A stretch of 37,531 nt of DNA from Rikenellaceae bacterium (GCA_020859685.1 JAJBVT010000076.1:1-37531), one strand, 5' to 3'; positions 26,739 through 36,460 are shown, counted from the stretch's first letter. Made by a program: numbers and translations. The notes: a model not told the origin generated them from the letters alone.

Positions 26739-26780
26739 CAAAGTTACTAAATTCCGTCCGATAACCTGCCGTTTGGCAGG
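26739..26780 (-). promoter_or_regulatory. ytfJ-omp85 promoter with adjacent hairpin operator
   Basis: The minus strand has TAACTTTG at 26739-26746, 21 nt upstream of the ytfJ ATG. A hairpin CCTGCC-GTTT-GGCAGG at 26765-26780 sits at the -33 region and could be a repressor or activator site. Confidence 0.5.
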
Positions 26781-26849
26781 ACCGATTGAATGTGGCCGGT
26801 CGGCGCGGACCGGATTAGGCGGGCGACCGGCACTCTTTCCGGGTACCGC

Positions 26850-26869
26850 ATAAACGGCCTGCCGTTTAT
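26850..26869. promoter_or_regulatory. Perfect 20-bp inverted repeat upstream of gpmA
   Basis: ATAAACGGC and GCCGTTTAT are separated by CT, forming a perfect inverted repeat 80 bp upstream of the gpmA start, in the divergent region shared with ytfJ. It is a plausible operator. Confidence 0.45.
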
Positions 26870-26949
26870 TTGGCGCGAAGCCCGTACCGTACAGATTGGC
26901 ATTATAGGTGCATACAGCCTTTTCGGAAATTTCAATCAATAGTAAAAAT

Positions 26950-27690
26950 ATGAAAAGGATTGTACTGATAAGGTACGGCGAGAGCGTGTGGAACCGCGAG
27001 AACCGGTTTACGGGCTGGACAGACGTAGACCTCACCGCCGAAGGCGTAGCGGAAGCATATAAGGCGGGCGACCAGCTGCTCGAAAACGGATTCTTCTTCG
27101 AGCTGGCATTCACCTCCTACCTCAAAAGGGCCATTAAAACGCTCGACTGCGTGCTGGACCGGATGAATCTCGACTGGATACCGGTAGAGAAAAACTGGCG
27201 CCTCAACGAGAAACATTACGGCGCCCTGCAAGGCCTGAACAAAGGCCAGACAGCCGAAAAGTACGGGCCGGAGCAGGTATTGATGTGGCGCCGCAGTTAC
27301 GATGTGGCCCCCGAGCCGCTCAACGAGGAGGACCCGCGCAATCCCCGGTTCGATGTCAGGTACAAGGATGTCCCGGCTTCGGAGCTACCTCTGTCGGAGT
27401 CGCTCAAGGATACCATCGACAGGCTGCTGCCCTACTGGACCCAGCGGATATTCTCCTCGCTTCGCGACCACGACAGCATACTGGTAGCCGCCCACGGGAA
27501 CAGCCTTCGCGGGGTGGTAAAGACCCTGAAGGGAATCGGCGACGAGGATATCGTGAGCCTGAACATCCCTACTGCCGTACCGTACGTTTTCGAATTCGAC
27601 GACGACCTCGTATTGATAAAAGACTATTACGTGGGCGATGCGGAGGAGATAAACAAAAAGATAAACTCCACGGCGGAGGTAAGGAAGTAG
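26950..27690 (+). CDS. gpmA: 2,3-bisphosphoglycerate-dependent phosphoglycerate mutase with His-to-Tyr at the catalytic residue
   Basis: This glycolytic enzyme interconverts 3- and 2-phosphoglycerate. ATG 26950 gives 246 aa. The family is unmistakable: [46 protein letters not shown] (catalytic Glu), and [10 protein letters not shown] with the second His. The N-terminal motif reads [10 protein letters not shown] where the family has LIRHGES-x-WN: codon 9 at 26974-26976 is TAC (Tyr), not CAC or CAT (His). That His is the residue phosphorylated in the reaction, so the encoded protein should be inactive unless this is a base-call error. All else is intact. It is divergent from ytfJ; no terminator directly follows. 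Confidence 0.93.
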   Translation: MKRIVLIRYGESVWNRENRFTGWTDVDLTAEGVAEAYKAGDQLLENGFFFELAFTSYLKRAIKTLDCVLDRMNLDWIPVEKNWRLNEKHYGALQGLNKGQTAEKYGPEQVLMWRRSYDVAPEPLNEEDPRNPRFDVRYKDVPASELPLSESLKDTIDRLLPYWTQRIFSSLRDHDSILVAAHGNSLRGVVKTLKGIGDEDIVSLNIPTAVPYVFEFDDDLVLIKDYYVGDAEEINKKINSTAEVRK

Positions 27691-27813
27691 AGCCATATTT
27701 ATATGCTCAGGGTGTTCCGTCCCGAAAACGTGGCGGTATATCCCGGCTATTGAGTAGTGGACAAAGGGAAGGGTTAGGTAAATATTTACAATTTAGACTA
27801 TTTGGTTTGGCGG

Positions 27814-27842
27814 CACGCCGGGGGGTAGGGTGGCGGGACGCA
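27814..27842 (+). repeat. GC-rich interspersed repeat, copy B (diverged)
   Basis: The core ACGCCGGGGGGTAGGGTGG is followed by CGGGACGC. It shares the G-rich core with copies A (18207) and C (30562) but not the CCGCTAAAA end. Confidence 0.5.
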
Positions 27843-27909
27843 CGTCTGCAAAGAAGACATGTTTTTAGGTTTAGTGTTAATATATGTATGACCACCAAAG
27901 TTAATTGCA

Positions 27910-27933
27910 GCAGCCGGAAGGCTGCCGTTTTTT
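27910..27933 (+). terminator. Rho-independent terminator
   Basis: GCAGCC at 27910-27915 pairs with GGCTGC at 27920-27925 around a GGAA loop and is followed by CGTTTTTTATT. It lies 220 nt after gpmA, so it ends either a long gpmA 3' region or an unseen short transcript. Confidence 0.75.
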
Positions 27934-27988
27934 ATTATAAATAAGTCTGAAAATATCACGAAACGGACCGATTATTCTATTTATTTGA

Positions 27989-27996
27989 TATATTTG
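27989..27996 (+). promoter_or_regulatory. -7 promoter box TATATTTG of the fimbrillin gene
   Basis: This is an exact TAnnTTTG match 41 nt upstream of the ATG at 28038. No TTTG lies at -33. Confidence 0.5.
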
Positions 27997-28037
27997 CCAT
28001 TCAGGTATTGAACATATAAATCTAAAATTTATCGACC

Positions 28038-28895
28038 ATGAAACGTTTATATCTGCTGTTTATCGCGGCGGCGGCCGGGGTGGTTACCGGCTGTTCCGGG
28101 GACAAATCCGGTGCGGCCGAGGAGGTGTCCATCATCATCCATCCCAAAGTCATGACCCGGGTCGGGGATAACAATTTCGAATCGGGGGATAAGATAGGTG
28201 TCAATATCCTGTTGTCGGAATCGGGTTACGGTGCGTCGGGAAGTACTTATGCCGATAACGAGGAGATGGTTCATAACGGGGAGTATTTCGCACCGGCCGA
28301 GGAGTTGAAGTGGTACGGCTCCGGGTCGGAATCGACCTTTGAAGCCTATTTCCCCTACATGGACGACCCGGAGACGCCGTTCCTCATCGAGACCGACCAG
28401 ACCGGCGACGGTTATGCCCGCGCCGACTTCCTGATGGCCAGGGCAACCGGGGTAAGCCCCAATGCCGGAGGGGTGAGTATGAGCTTCTACCACATTATGT
28501 CGCAGCTGGTCATCAACATCCAGAACCAGTCCGTGTATGAAATAACCGAAGTAATAATAAGCGGTACGGATTGCAAAGGGTGGCTCAGTTTTACCGACCA
28601 GACAGTCGTTAAACCGGTTATTAACGAGAAGGCCGATATTACGGCCCAACGGCTCACCGAAGAGACTTACCGGGCCGTACTTATACCGCAGCAGGTAGCC
28701 GTAACCCTTAAAATAAAGTCCGGCAATAACGGGATTATAGCCACGCAGGAGTTTAAGGAAAACCATTTCGTGTTGGGTACTTCCTACCGGATAAACCTTG
28801 CCGTCAACAGCGATTTCGATATTACCGACGTGGAAATAATCACCGACGGTGAAATCGGCGACTGGACCGAGGGCGGGGAGTTGGAGAAAAAATGA
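28038..28895 (+). CDS. Fimbrillin family (Mfa-like) lipoprotein
   Basis: This is a secreted lipoprotein of the Bacteroidales fimbrillin superfamily, whose members form type V pili or tip proteins. Residues 1-19 are a lipoprotein signal with lipobox VVTGC. The mature part shows the usual family markers: TRVGDNNFESGDKIGVNILLSE near 38-60, FEAYFPYMDD, ADFLMARATGVSP, VSMSFYHIMSQLVINIQ near 152-168, and a C-terminal strand with GTSYRINLAVN. Length is 285 aa. It stands alone, without the usual cluster of mfa-like genes, so it is more likely a single accessory or surface protein than part of a complete fimbrial operon in this window. The terminal WTEGGELEKK also matches the family end (W..GG). Confidence 0.88.
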   Translation: MKRLYLLFIAAAAGVVTGCSGDKSGAAEEVSIIIHPKVMTRVGDNNFESGDKIGVNILLSESGYGASGSTYADNEEMVHNGEYFAPAEELKWYGSGSESTFEAYFPYMDDPETPFLIETDQTGDGYARADFLMARATGVSPNAGGVSMSFYHIMSQLVINIQNQSVYEITEVIISGTDCKGWLSFTDQTVVKPVINEKADITAQRLTEETYRAVLIPQQVAVTLKIKSGNNGIIATQEFKENHFVLGTSYRINLAVNSDFDITDVEIITDGEIGDWTEGGELEKK

Positions 28896-28918
28896 GCGGC
28901 CTCCGGGGCGATTCGGTC

Positions 28919-28944
28919 GAAGGTCACCGACGTCTAAGACCTTC
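28919..28944 (+). terminator. Probable terminator after the fimbrillin gene
   Basis: GAAGGTC at 28919-28925 pairs perfectly with GACCTTC at 28938-28944 around a 12-nt loop and is followed by TTGTT. It lies 23 nt past the stop, between convergent genes. Confidence 0.45.
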
Positions 28945-28974
28945 TTGTTAATGGGGGATATCTTGCGGCCGATT

Positions 28975-29805
28975 TCAGAATAACGTAAGTTCCTGAGATT
29001 GGAGGCCCGGGAGCCTGTCACCGAGTAGGTTGACAATGGCGGAGGGGAGAAGGTGTTCACCTACCGAGCCGACAGGGACAAGGCCCTGCGGCGAGAAGGC
29101 GAAGAGTTCGTCCATGCCGGTAAGCTCGTCGGCCGCGACAGCCTGTTCGTGCACCTCCAAACCGGCCGCGCGGCATACTTCGATGCCCAGCAGCCGCTCC
29201 ACGCTTTGCGGAATACGCGTCTCGGCATCGGCGACGAACACTTCCCGTCCGCGGACGCAGAACAACGGGTCCTCGCCGAGCGAAACCGCTTCACCCGCAT
29301 AATTCACCGTAATTGCGGCATCGTAGCCCAGCCTGCGGGCATGGGCATGTGCATAGTTGTGCGAAGTGAGGTTTGCCGCGGTCCGGAAAGCCGGGAACGG
29401 CACCTCATAGGTGAGCGGCAATGCCCTCCGCGGTTTGTGCCACAGGCTATATCCCTGATACATCATCGGACCGAGGTAAAAGATAAAGATATCGGACCCG
29501 CCTCCCTCTCCGTCCGGAGCGGCGACAATCCGGATAAGGTTGCTGCCCCGCGAGGCGCTGTTGCGGTATAGCACCTCTCCGATCCATCTCTCTACTCCGG
29601 CCCTCTCAATGGCCGGATCGTATCCGTAAAGTGATTCGTAAGAGTGACCCAGAAGAGCCAAATGGGCATCGATGTGGAGCGGCCTGCCTGCCAGCGTATG
29701 GACACTCCGGTAGGTATAGTTGGCCCCCAGAAGCCCGAGCAACCGGCTTCCGCATGAGTCGGATTCGTGGATATGTCCGTTTATGCAGATGTACTCCCCG
29801 GGCAT
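28975..29805 (-). CDS. Class IV aminotransferase homologue lacking the PLP lysine
   Basis: The 276-aa protein has the fold-type IV layout of branched-chain/D-amino acid aminotransferases and aminodeoxychorismate lyases: RPLHIDAHLALLGHSYESL near 41-59, then FPAFRTAANLTSHNYAHAHARRLGYDAAI at 137-165, PLFCVRGREVFVAD and a C-terminal DELFAFSPQGLVPVG. The segment FPAFRTAANL aligns by eye with the PPAAKTAGNY of E. coli IlvE as I recall it, so the Schiff-base Lys is Arg141. Only one Lys (Lys124) remains in the whole protein, away from that site. The conserved Glu in the following substrate loop is also not seen. The fold appears preserved but aminotransferase chemistry is unlikely. It starts 3 nt after the rhomboid gene, so the two are probably co-transcribed. 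Confidence 0.8.
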   Translation of the reverse strand: MPGEYICINGHIHESDSCGSRLLGLLGANYTYRSVHTLAGRPLHIDAHLALLGHSYESLYGYDPAIERAGVERWIGEVLYRNSASRGSNLIRIVAAPDGEGGGSDIFIFYLGPMMYQGYSLWHKPRRALPLTYEVPFPAFRTAANLTSHNYAHAHARRLGYDAAITVNYAGEAVSLGEDPLFCVRGREVFVADAETRIPQSVERLLGIEVCRAAGLEVHEQAVAADELTGMDELFAFSPQGLVPVGSVGEHLLPSAIVNLLGDRLPGLQSQELTLF

Positions 29806-29808
29806 AGC

Positions 29809-30423
29809 CTATCTGAAACCGTTAATAAATATATCCAACTGCGAAAGGCCCCCGGTCAGTATTGGGAACACGAACCCGTATACGGCACCGGCAATGTGGG
29901 CGTGGTGGTTCACCCTTCCCCGTGGGTTGCGTGCCGACCACGACTCGTATGCGACGTAGAGGACGGCGAACAGAATAGCGGGCATCGGTATAATAGCCAT
30001 AAGGTAAATATTGCTCATCGGTTGGAGAAACACCGAGGTGAAAACCACGGCCGAAACCCCGCCCGACGCGCCCACCGACGTATAGTATGGCTCGCCGCGC
30101 CGCCGGACCACGTCGTAAAGCGACGCCACGGCGATACCGCCCAGATAGAGGAGCAGGAACCTGTATTCGGGTTTGAACGATAACCCGGCACTGTATTGCA
30201 TCCTGAAACTCTCCATAACGAACATCCCGAACGACAGGAACACGAACATGTTGACGATCAGGTGTGTCCAGTCACCGTGGACGAAACCGTGCGTTACGAC
30301 ACGGTCCCACTGCCGCCGGTGCCAGACGAAATAGGGCTTCAGCGACAGCCGGTCGAACAGTCGGCGGTTGCGGAAACAGAGTGCCGAAACGATTACGGTC
30401 AGGATGACGAAAATATTTACCAT
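29809..30423 (-). CDS. Rhomboid family intramembrane serine protease
   Basis: This is a membrane protease of six or so helices that cuts other membrane proteins inside the bilayer. HGDWTHLIVNMFVF at 49-62 is the conserved loop and helix with the HxxxN pair. SVGASGGVSAVVF at 116-128 contains nucleophile Ser120 in GASG. NHHAHIAGAVYGF at 172-184 provides catalytic His176. The 204-aa length fits the minimal six-TM bacterial type with no cytosolic domain. A TATCTTTG box lies upstream at 30450-30457. It is followed at 3 nt by the class IV aminotransferase homologue. Its substrate is unknown. Confidence 0.93.
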   Translation of the reverse strand: MVNIFVILTVIVSALCFRNRRLFDRLSLKPYFVWHRRQWDRVVTHGFVHGDWTHLIVNMFVFLSFGMFVMESFRMQYSAGLSFKPEYRFLLLYLGGIAVASLYDVVRRRGEPYYTSVGASGGVSAVVFTSVFLQPMSNIYLMAIIPMPAILFAVLYVAYESWSARNPRGRVNHHAHIAGAVYGFVFPILTGGLSQLDIFINGFR

Positions 30424-30449
30424 AGCTGGGATTTACGGATTTACGGTTA

Positions 30450-30457
30450 CAAAGATA
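30450..30457 (-). promoter_or_regulatory. -7 promoter box TATCTTTG of the rhomboid gene
   Basis: This is an exact TAnnTTTG match on the minus strand, 26 nt upstream of the rhomboid start. No TTTG at -33. Confidence 0.5.
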
Positions 30458-30561
30458 AAATAATTGCGGTTGCCGCCCTCGTCGGTTTCGCGGGCAATAA
30501 ATTAGTAATATTATACATGGTTCCACTAAGATGAAAAGTACACCTGTTTTGTTGACGTGCG

Positions 30562-30594
30562 GCCGCCGGTGGCGGGGTGGCGGTCCGCTAAAAA
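30562..30594 (+). repeat. GC-rich interspersed repeat, copy C
   Basis: GCCGCCGGTGGCGGGGTGGC is followed by GGTCCGCTAAAAA. It aligns with copy A at 18207-18239 at most positions, including the CCGCTAAAA end. Confidence 0.6.
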
Positions 30595-30914
30595 TAACGT
30601 AGGGTAAAATTGTAAATAGTTACCTCAATTTTAACGGTTATTATATAGCCTGCCACCGTTAATGTTGACCGTCGGTATTACGGACAATATCCACCGATAT
30701 AAACTAATCACCCGAATCGGATCTATTGCCCATCAATAAAGTAACGAAATAAGTATGCAATACCCATTAACCCGTCCAGTCATTACAATGATTACCCTTC
30801 CTATTTTACACTCTGCGACCGTTTTTGCCGCAGTATGGATATATCGCCGTACCGGCCGCCGTCCGTGGCGGCTGCGGTTCACGGCCCGGGCGGCGAAAGA
30901 ACGAAATAAATCGT

Positions 30915-30922
30915 TACTTTTG
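30915..30922 (+). promoter_or_regulatory. -7 promoter box TACTTTTG of the metal permease gene
   Basis: TAnnTTTG match 19 nt upstream of the ATG at 30942, which gives a leader of only about a dozen nucleotides. Confidence 0.5.
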
Positions 30923-30941
30923 CCTGCTTAACGCGAAGAAC

Positions 30942-31787
30942 ATGGAATTTTTCCACGATATTGTACGGTACGGTTTCCTGACCAATGCGGTGATTGCGTG
31001 TGTGCTGTCGGGGATAGTGTGCGGGGTGCTGGGGACCTATATCGTCTGCCGCAGGATGGTGTTCCTCAGTGGAGGCATTACCCACGCCTCGTTCGGGGGT
31101 ATCGGTATCGCGCATTACCTCGGGCAGGACCCGATATTGGGCGCGGCCCTGTTCTCGGTTCTCTCGGCCGTGGGTATCGAGTGGTCGTCCGGCAGGGGGC
31201 AGGTGAGGGAGGATTCCGCCATCGGGATAGTCTGGTCGGTGGGTATGGCGCTGGGTATCATATTTATCTATATGACTCCGGGCTACGCGCCCAACCTGAT
31301 GAGCTTCCTGTTCGGCAGTATCCTTACGGTGACCTCGTCCGATATCGCAGCGACGGGGAGCCTTGCGGTTATAGTAGTGGCCCTGTTCACCCTGTTCCAC
31401 CGCCCGGTTATGTACGTGGCGTTCGACCGCGATTTCGCCGCGTCGCAGGGGGTGCCGGTGATGGCGGTCTCCTATTTTATGGGTATTCTCGTCGCCCTCG
31501 GCATAGTTTTCTCTATCCGTACGGTCGGGATAGTGCTGCTGATATCGCTGCTCACGCTTCCGGCCGTAATCGCGAACGTCTTCACAAAATCTTTCGGGCG
31601 GATTGCGCTGTGGGCGGCCGTGACTGCGGTGGCCGGTAACTTCCTCGGGGTATGGACCAGTTATATGCTGGATATTCCAGCCGGCGCCTCCACAATATTT
31701 ATACTCTCCGTAACGCTTCTTATACTGAAAGGTGTCCACGCGGCCAATATCCGAATCGTGATGAACCGCGGTAATGCCGGGGAATAG
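30942..31787 (+). CDS. Metal ABC transporter permease (ZnuB/TroC family)
   Basis: This is the inner-membrane channel subunit of a zinc or manganese uptake ABC transporter (ABC-3 family). ATG 30942 gives 281 aa, the normal length, with about eight hydrophobic helices. CRRMVFLSGGITHASFGGIGIAHYLG near 34-59 and FDRDFAASQGVP near 165-176 are conserved family features; IRTVGIVLLISLLTLPAVIAN near 195 is the typical gating region. No ATPase or binding protein gene flanks it, so its partners must lie elsewhere. A -7 box is 19 nt upstream. No zinc-repressor box was recognised. Confidence 0.93.
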   Translation: MEFFHDIVRYGFLTNAVIACVLSGIVCGVLGTYIVCRRMVFLSGGITHASFGGIGIAHYLGQDPILGAALFSVLSAVGIEWSSGRGQVREDSAIGIVWSVGMALGIIFIYMTPGYAPNLMSFLFGSILTVTSSDIAATGSLAVIVVALFTLFHRPVMYVAFDRDFAASQGVPVMAVSYFMGILVALGIVFSIRTVGIVLLISLLTLPAVIANVFTKSFGRIALWAAVTAVAGNFLGVWTSYMLDIPAGASTIFILSVTLLILKGVHAANIRIVMNRGNAGE

Positions 31788-31810
31788 GACGATTATCCGG
31801 ATGGAATTAC

Positions 31811-31818
31811 TAACTTTG
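31811..31818 (+). promoter_or_regulatory. -7 promoter box TAACTTTG of the lptF-ribBA unit
   Basis: TAnnTTTG match 100 nt upstream of the permease start. No clear -33 element. Confidence 0.4.
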
Positions 31819-31918
31819 AAAGTTATTTATGGCGGCGGTATCCGCCGGGTTTACCCGGGCAGGTTGATGTACGGTGCCGTTACTGAATATCGATACATAA
31901 CCGTACCGTTTCATACGG

Positions 31919-33381
31919 ATGAAAACGATAGATAAATTTATTCTCAAGTCCTATTTCGGGCCGATGATACTCACGTTCTTTATCGTGATGTTCGTCCTGA
32001 TTATGAACTTCCTGTGGAGGTATATAGACGAACTTGTCGGAAAGGGGCTGGATATAAACGTTATCGCCGAACTGATGCTCTACGTTTTCATAACACTCGT
32101 CCAGATGGGTCTGCCGCTGGCCACGCTGCTGGGTGCGATTATGACGATGGGGAACCTCGGCGAGAATTACGAACTGCTGGCAATGAAATCCTCCGGCATG
32201 TCACTGCCGCGCATTATGAGGCCGCTTCTGATTGTGATAGGGTTGATAGCCGTGGGAAGTTTTTTCGTGGCCAATAACCTCGCTCCGTGGGCCAACCGCC
32301 AGATGACAGCCCTTATTTACGATATACGCCAGCAAAAGCAGACCATCGAGTTCCAGGACGGGCTGTTTTTCAACGGTCTGGACGATATGGCCGTAAGGGT
32401 TGGCAGGCAGGACCCCGCCACGGGCCTGTTGACCGAGGTGCTGATTTACGACAACAGCAAGGCTGGCGGCAATATGAGCACCACGGTGGCCGATTCGGGT
32501 TATATCCACCTGTCGGACGACAATAAATTCCTTGTGGTGACCCTGTTCAACGGGGAGAACTTCGAACACACACGCGAGAACCGGACCTGGTTCACCGAGA
32601 GCAAACTCACCCGGAACTACTTCGAACGGCAGGACGCGCTGATGGCTATGTCGGGGTTCGACTTCGCCCGGAGCGACTCGGAGACCGAAATGTTCAGCTC
32701 CGGTTCCACCAAAAACCTTTCCGAACTGGAGAGGGGTATAGACTCGCTGTCGGCCGTAATAGAGATAAAGCAGTCGGAGATTTTCGAACCGCTGATGTCC
32801 TCGCTCTTCGTGCACGATAATACGCTGTACGTAGACTCGCTCAAGAAATCGAAGGCGCGAATCCAACCGGTCAATATAGCCGATTCGGTGGAGGCGATGG
32901 GCCTCAGGGACAAGCAAAAGCTCTGGTCGGCGGCGCTGAGTACCGCCCGGTCGTCCAAAAATTCGTTTACCTGGGACGAGGAACGGCTCAAGAGCGACTT
33001 GGCGAGTATGCTTCGCTACAAAACGGAATGGCACAGGAAATGGTCACTTCCGGTATCCATAATGATATTCTTCCTTATCGGTGCGCCGCTGGGGGCGATA
33101 ATCCGCAAAGGAGGGTTGGGGATGCCCATAGTGGTATCGGTGCTCTTCTTCGTGGTCTATTACATAATAAGTATAACGGGTGAGAAACTGGCCCGTGAGG
33201 GGAGTTGGAGCGCCTTTTCGGGGATGTGGCTGTCGAGTTTCATACTGCTGCCCATAGCCGTGTTCCTCGTGTACAAGGCTACCAACGACTCCAACCTGTT
33301 CAATGCCGAGTGGTATATAAATACATTCAGGAAAATAAAAAATTACGTGGTAACGCTATTCGTTAAATTAACGGCAAGATA

Positions 33382-33382
<1 letters not shown>
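31919..33382 (+). CDS. LptF/LptG family lipopolysaccharide export permease
   Basis: This is a YjgP/YjgQ-type inner-membrane subunit of the Lpt ABC transporter that extracts LPS from the inner membrane. The N-terminal [22 protein letters not shown] is the typical first helix. [20 protein letters not shown] near 89-108 is the conserved coupling segment that contacts LptB. A large periplasmic domain spans about 125-380, followed by the last three helices ([23 protein letters not shown]). At 487 aa it is longer than E. coli LptF (366) and has a charged insert at about 240-345, common in Bacteroidetes. Its stop codon overlaps the ribBA start (TAATG), so the two are translationally linked. LptF and LptG cannot be told apart here. 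Confidence 0.9.
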
Positions 33383-34605
<1,223 letters not shown>

Positions 34606-34654
34606 GGGTACGGCCGGAGGGGTACCATAGGTTAATGTTTTTCGAAGGTGAAAT

Positions 34655-34673
34655 ACATCTGCTTCGCAGATGT
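34655..34673. other. Perfect hairpin between ribBA and fmt
   Basis: ACATCTGC and GCAGATGT are separated by a TTC loop. No T-tract follows on the plus strand, so it is a stem-loop of unclear role rather than a terminator. Confidence 0.5.
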
Positions 34674-34790
34674 CCGGTCCGCCGGGAGGAGGTGCGGATT
34701 GCCGGACTGGCCCGGGGTCGTTGACCGGACTGCGACTGCCACCGGGGCCGCTGTCTTCACCGGTCGTCTGTCTAACCGTTATATAATATC

Positions 34791-35831
34791 ATGGACCCGA
34801 GAGAGTTAAGGATAGTTTTTATGGGTACGCCCGAGTTCGCGGTCGACTCGCTGCGCACGCTCGTGGAGCAGGGGTATAATGTGGTGGGCGTGGTGACGGT
34901 GCCCGACAAACCGGCGGGCAGGGGGCTGAAACTCTCCGAGAGCGCCGTAAAAAAATACGCCGTATCCGCGGGCCTCCCCGTGTTACAGCCGGTGAAGATG
35001 AAGGACCCCGGCTTTCTGCGGGAACTGGGCAGCTGGGCGCCCGACCTCGGTATCGTTATCGCCTTCCGGATGCTTCCGGAGGAGGTCTTCTCCGCACCCC
35101 GTTACGGGACGTTCAATCTCCACGCATCGCTGCTGCCCGATTACCGCGGCGCGGCGCCAATCAACCGGGCCGTTATGAACGGGGAGACCGTTACGGGAGT
35201 AACCACCTTTATGCTCAACCGGGGGATGGATACCGGCGATATAATCGGTGCCCGTGAAGTCCCCGTATCTGAAGACGATACGGCCGGGTCGCTCCACGAT
35301 AAACTGATGGAGACCGGCGCCGGTCTGGTGCTGGAGTCCGTAGGTAAAATAGCCGCCGGGGAATTGGACCTCAAACCCCAGCCGCAGGTGGCCGTGCCTA
35401 AACCCGCTCCTAAGATATTCCGTGAAGACTGTTATATCCGCTGGGGGAACGATATCGGCACGATATACAACCATATACGCGGCCTGTCGCCTTATCCGGC
35501 GGCGTGGGGGTACCTCGTGCGCGGCGGCGGCCCGGAGTGCGTGGCTAAGGAGCTCAACGAGCAGGGCGAATTGCAAAGTAGCAGTTGTCCGCCGATGGAG
35601 GCGATGCCCGACGATACCGTGCAGGTCAAAATATTCAGCGCCCGTAAGGTATACGACCACCACCCGGGTGTGTACGGCACTATTGTTTCGGACGGTAAAT
35701 CTTTCATTCGTGTCGCCTGCAAAGGGGGATATATCGATATCGCTGAGTTACAGGCGGCAGGTAAAAAACGGATGACCGTCCCCGAATTTTTGCGGGGTTT
35801 TAAAGATATCGCTTCCTGTATTTTCGCCTGA
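34791..35831 (+). CDS. fmt: Methionyl-tRNA formyltransferase
   Basis: It formylates initiator Met-tRNA using 10-formyltetrahydrofolate. The N-terminal domain begins IVFMGTPEFAVDSL at 8-21. FNLHASLLPDYRGAAPINRA near 108-127 holds the catalytic Asn and His and the SLLP loop, and MDTGDII near 148 supplies the Asp. The C-terminal tRNA-binding domain runs from about 205, with NHIRGLSPYPAAWG. At 346 aa it is about 30 residues longer than E. coli Fmt; the extra is in a loop with LQSSSCPPMEAMPDD near 265. Upstream are ribBA and a hairpin; nothing clearly links it to an operon. Confidence 0.96.
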   Translation: MDPRELRIVFMGTPEFAVDSLRTLVEQGYNVVGVVTVPDKPAGRGLKLSESAVKKYAVSAGLPVLQPVKMKDPGFLRELGSWAPDLGIVIAFRMLPEEVFSAPRYGTFNLHASLLPDYRGAAPINRAVMNGETVTGVTTFMLNRGMDTGDIIGAREVPVSEDDTAGSLHDKLMETGAGLVLESVGKIAAGELDLKPQPQVAVPKPAPKIFREDCYIRWGNDIGTIYNHIRGLSPYPAAWGYLVRGGGPECVAKELNEQGELQSSSCPPMEAMPDDTVQVKIFSARKVYDHHPGVYGTIVSDGKSFIRVACKGGYIDIAELQAAGKKRMTVPEFLRGFKDIASCIFA

Positions 35832-35946
35832 AAAAGTGTTTCACGGCCGGTGTATACTCCGGCTGAAGAGCCAGTTTACGCTGCATGATACCTGCGTTGT
35901 TGCCGGGAGTGAGCCTTTTTTTCCTAATCCGTAATTCGGAGAGCCC

Positions 35947-36420
35947 CTATTCTTTACCGTGAAGTGTTCGAATCCGTTGCTCCATTTCGCGGTTGGTTTC
36001 CGGACTTAGTGTACCAGAATCCATTATCTTCCGCAAACCGCTCGCCAGATGATATCCCAGTCCGAGTTCGGATGCCGTCCTGTCGGCATCCTGTTCTTTT
36101 TCGAGTGAATCGAACTCCCTGCCTAATGCCCTGATATGACCTATTTCGTGGGCTATAACAGAGTGTATCTCTTCCGGGGTGAACCCGGCACGGCTACATG
36201 ACTCGTAGTTATATGCCAATAGGTATGGAGTATAGCTCAGGAAAATTTTCATATATTCTATACCCCCGCCCGTATGTGAATTATACTGGCTATCATCCGG
36301 AGTTATTACCTTAATTTCAAGCTCTTTGTCACCGTAAAGCCTATCCGCTTCTTCACCGTATATCTGTTTGAAATCTTCGAAAACATCAATACGATTGTCC
36401 GTATAATAATGAATTTTCAT
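35947..36420 (-). CDS. Small cytosolic zincin-like metallopeptidase
   Basis: ATG 36420 (MKIHYYTDNRIDVFED) gives 157 aa; a TTG further upstream is less likely. The only recognisable feature is VIAHEIGHIRALGREF around 90-105, an HExxH zinc-binding motif, followed about 15 residues later by EKEQDADRTASELGL, which resembles the third-ligand Glu helix of gluzincins (M48 or ImmA/IrrE style). There is no signal peptide or transmembrane segment. Codon and base use are clearly more AT-rich than in the neighbouring fmt and fba genes, a sign of possible transfer. The substrate and family are not assigned. It lies between convergent fmt and the fba terminator. Confidence 0.65.
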   Translation of the reverse strand: MKIHYYTDNRIDVFEDFKQIYGEEADRLYGDKELEIKVITPDDSQYNSHTGGGIEYMKIFLSYTPYLLAYNYESCSRAGFTPEEIHSVIAHEIGHIRALGREFDSLEKEQDADRTASELGLGYHLASGLRKIMDSGTLSPETNREMEQRIRTLHGKE

Positions 36421-36460
36421 AATGTTGTTTTCAGACAATATATAGATTAATCAAAAAAGT

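Larger units (their letters stand above)
27691..28037. other. Non-coding gap between gpmA and the fimbrillin gene
   Basis: It contains GC-rich repeat copy B (27814-27842), a small hairpin (CGTCT/AGACA at about 27841-27860) with a T-run, and a clear terminator at 27910-27933. An 18-codon frame ATG 27887 overlaps the terminator stem and is not called. A promoter box TATATTTG lies at 27989-27996. Confidence 0.5.
30424..30941. other. Divergent non-coding region between rhomboid and metal permease genes
   Basis: This 518-bp region contains two promoter boxes (30450-30457 minus, 30915-30922 plus) and GC-rich repeat copy C at 30562-30594. Nothing coding was recognised. A longer frame upstream of the permease start (to 30825) is Arg-rich and spans the promoter, so it is not used. 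Confidence 0.5.

Noticed and set aside
27887..27943. 18-codon frame before the fimbrillin gene
   Set aside because: It overlaps the stem and T-run of a terminator and is too short to support.
34606..34790. Riboswitch before fmt
   Set aside because: Only a single perfect hairpin is visible, without the conserved core of any known class.
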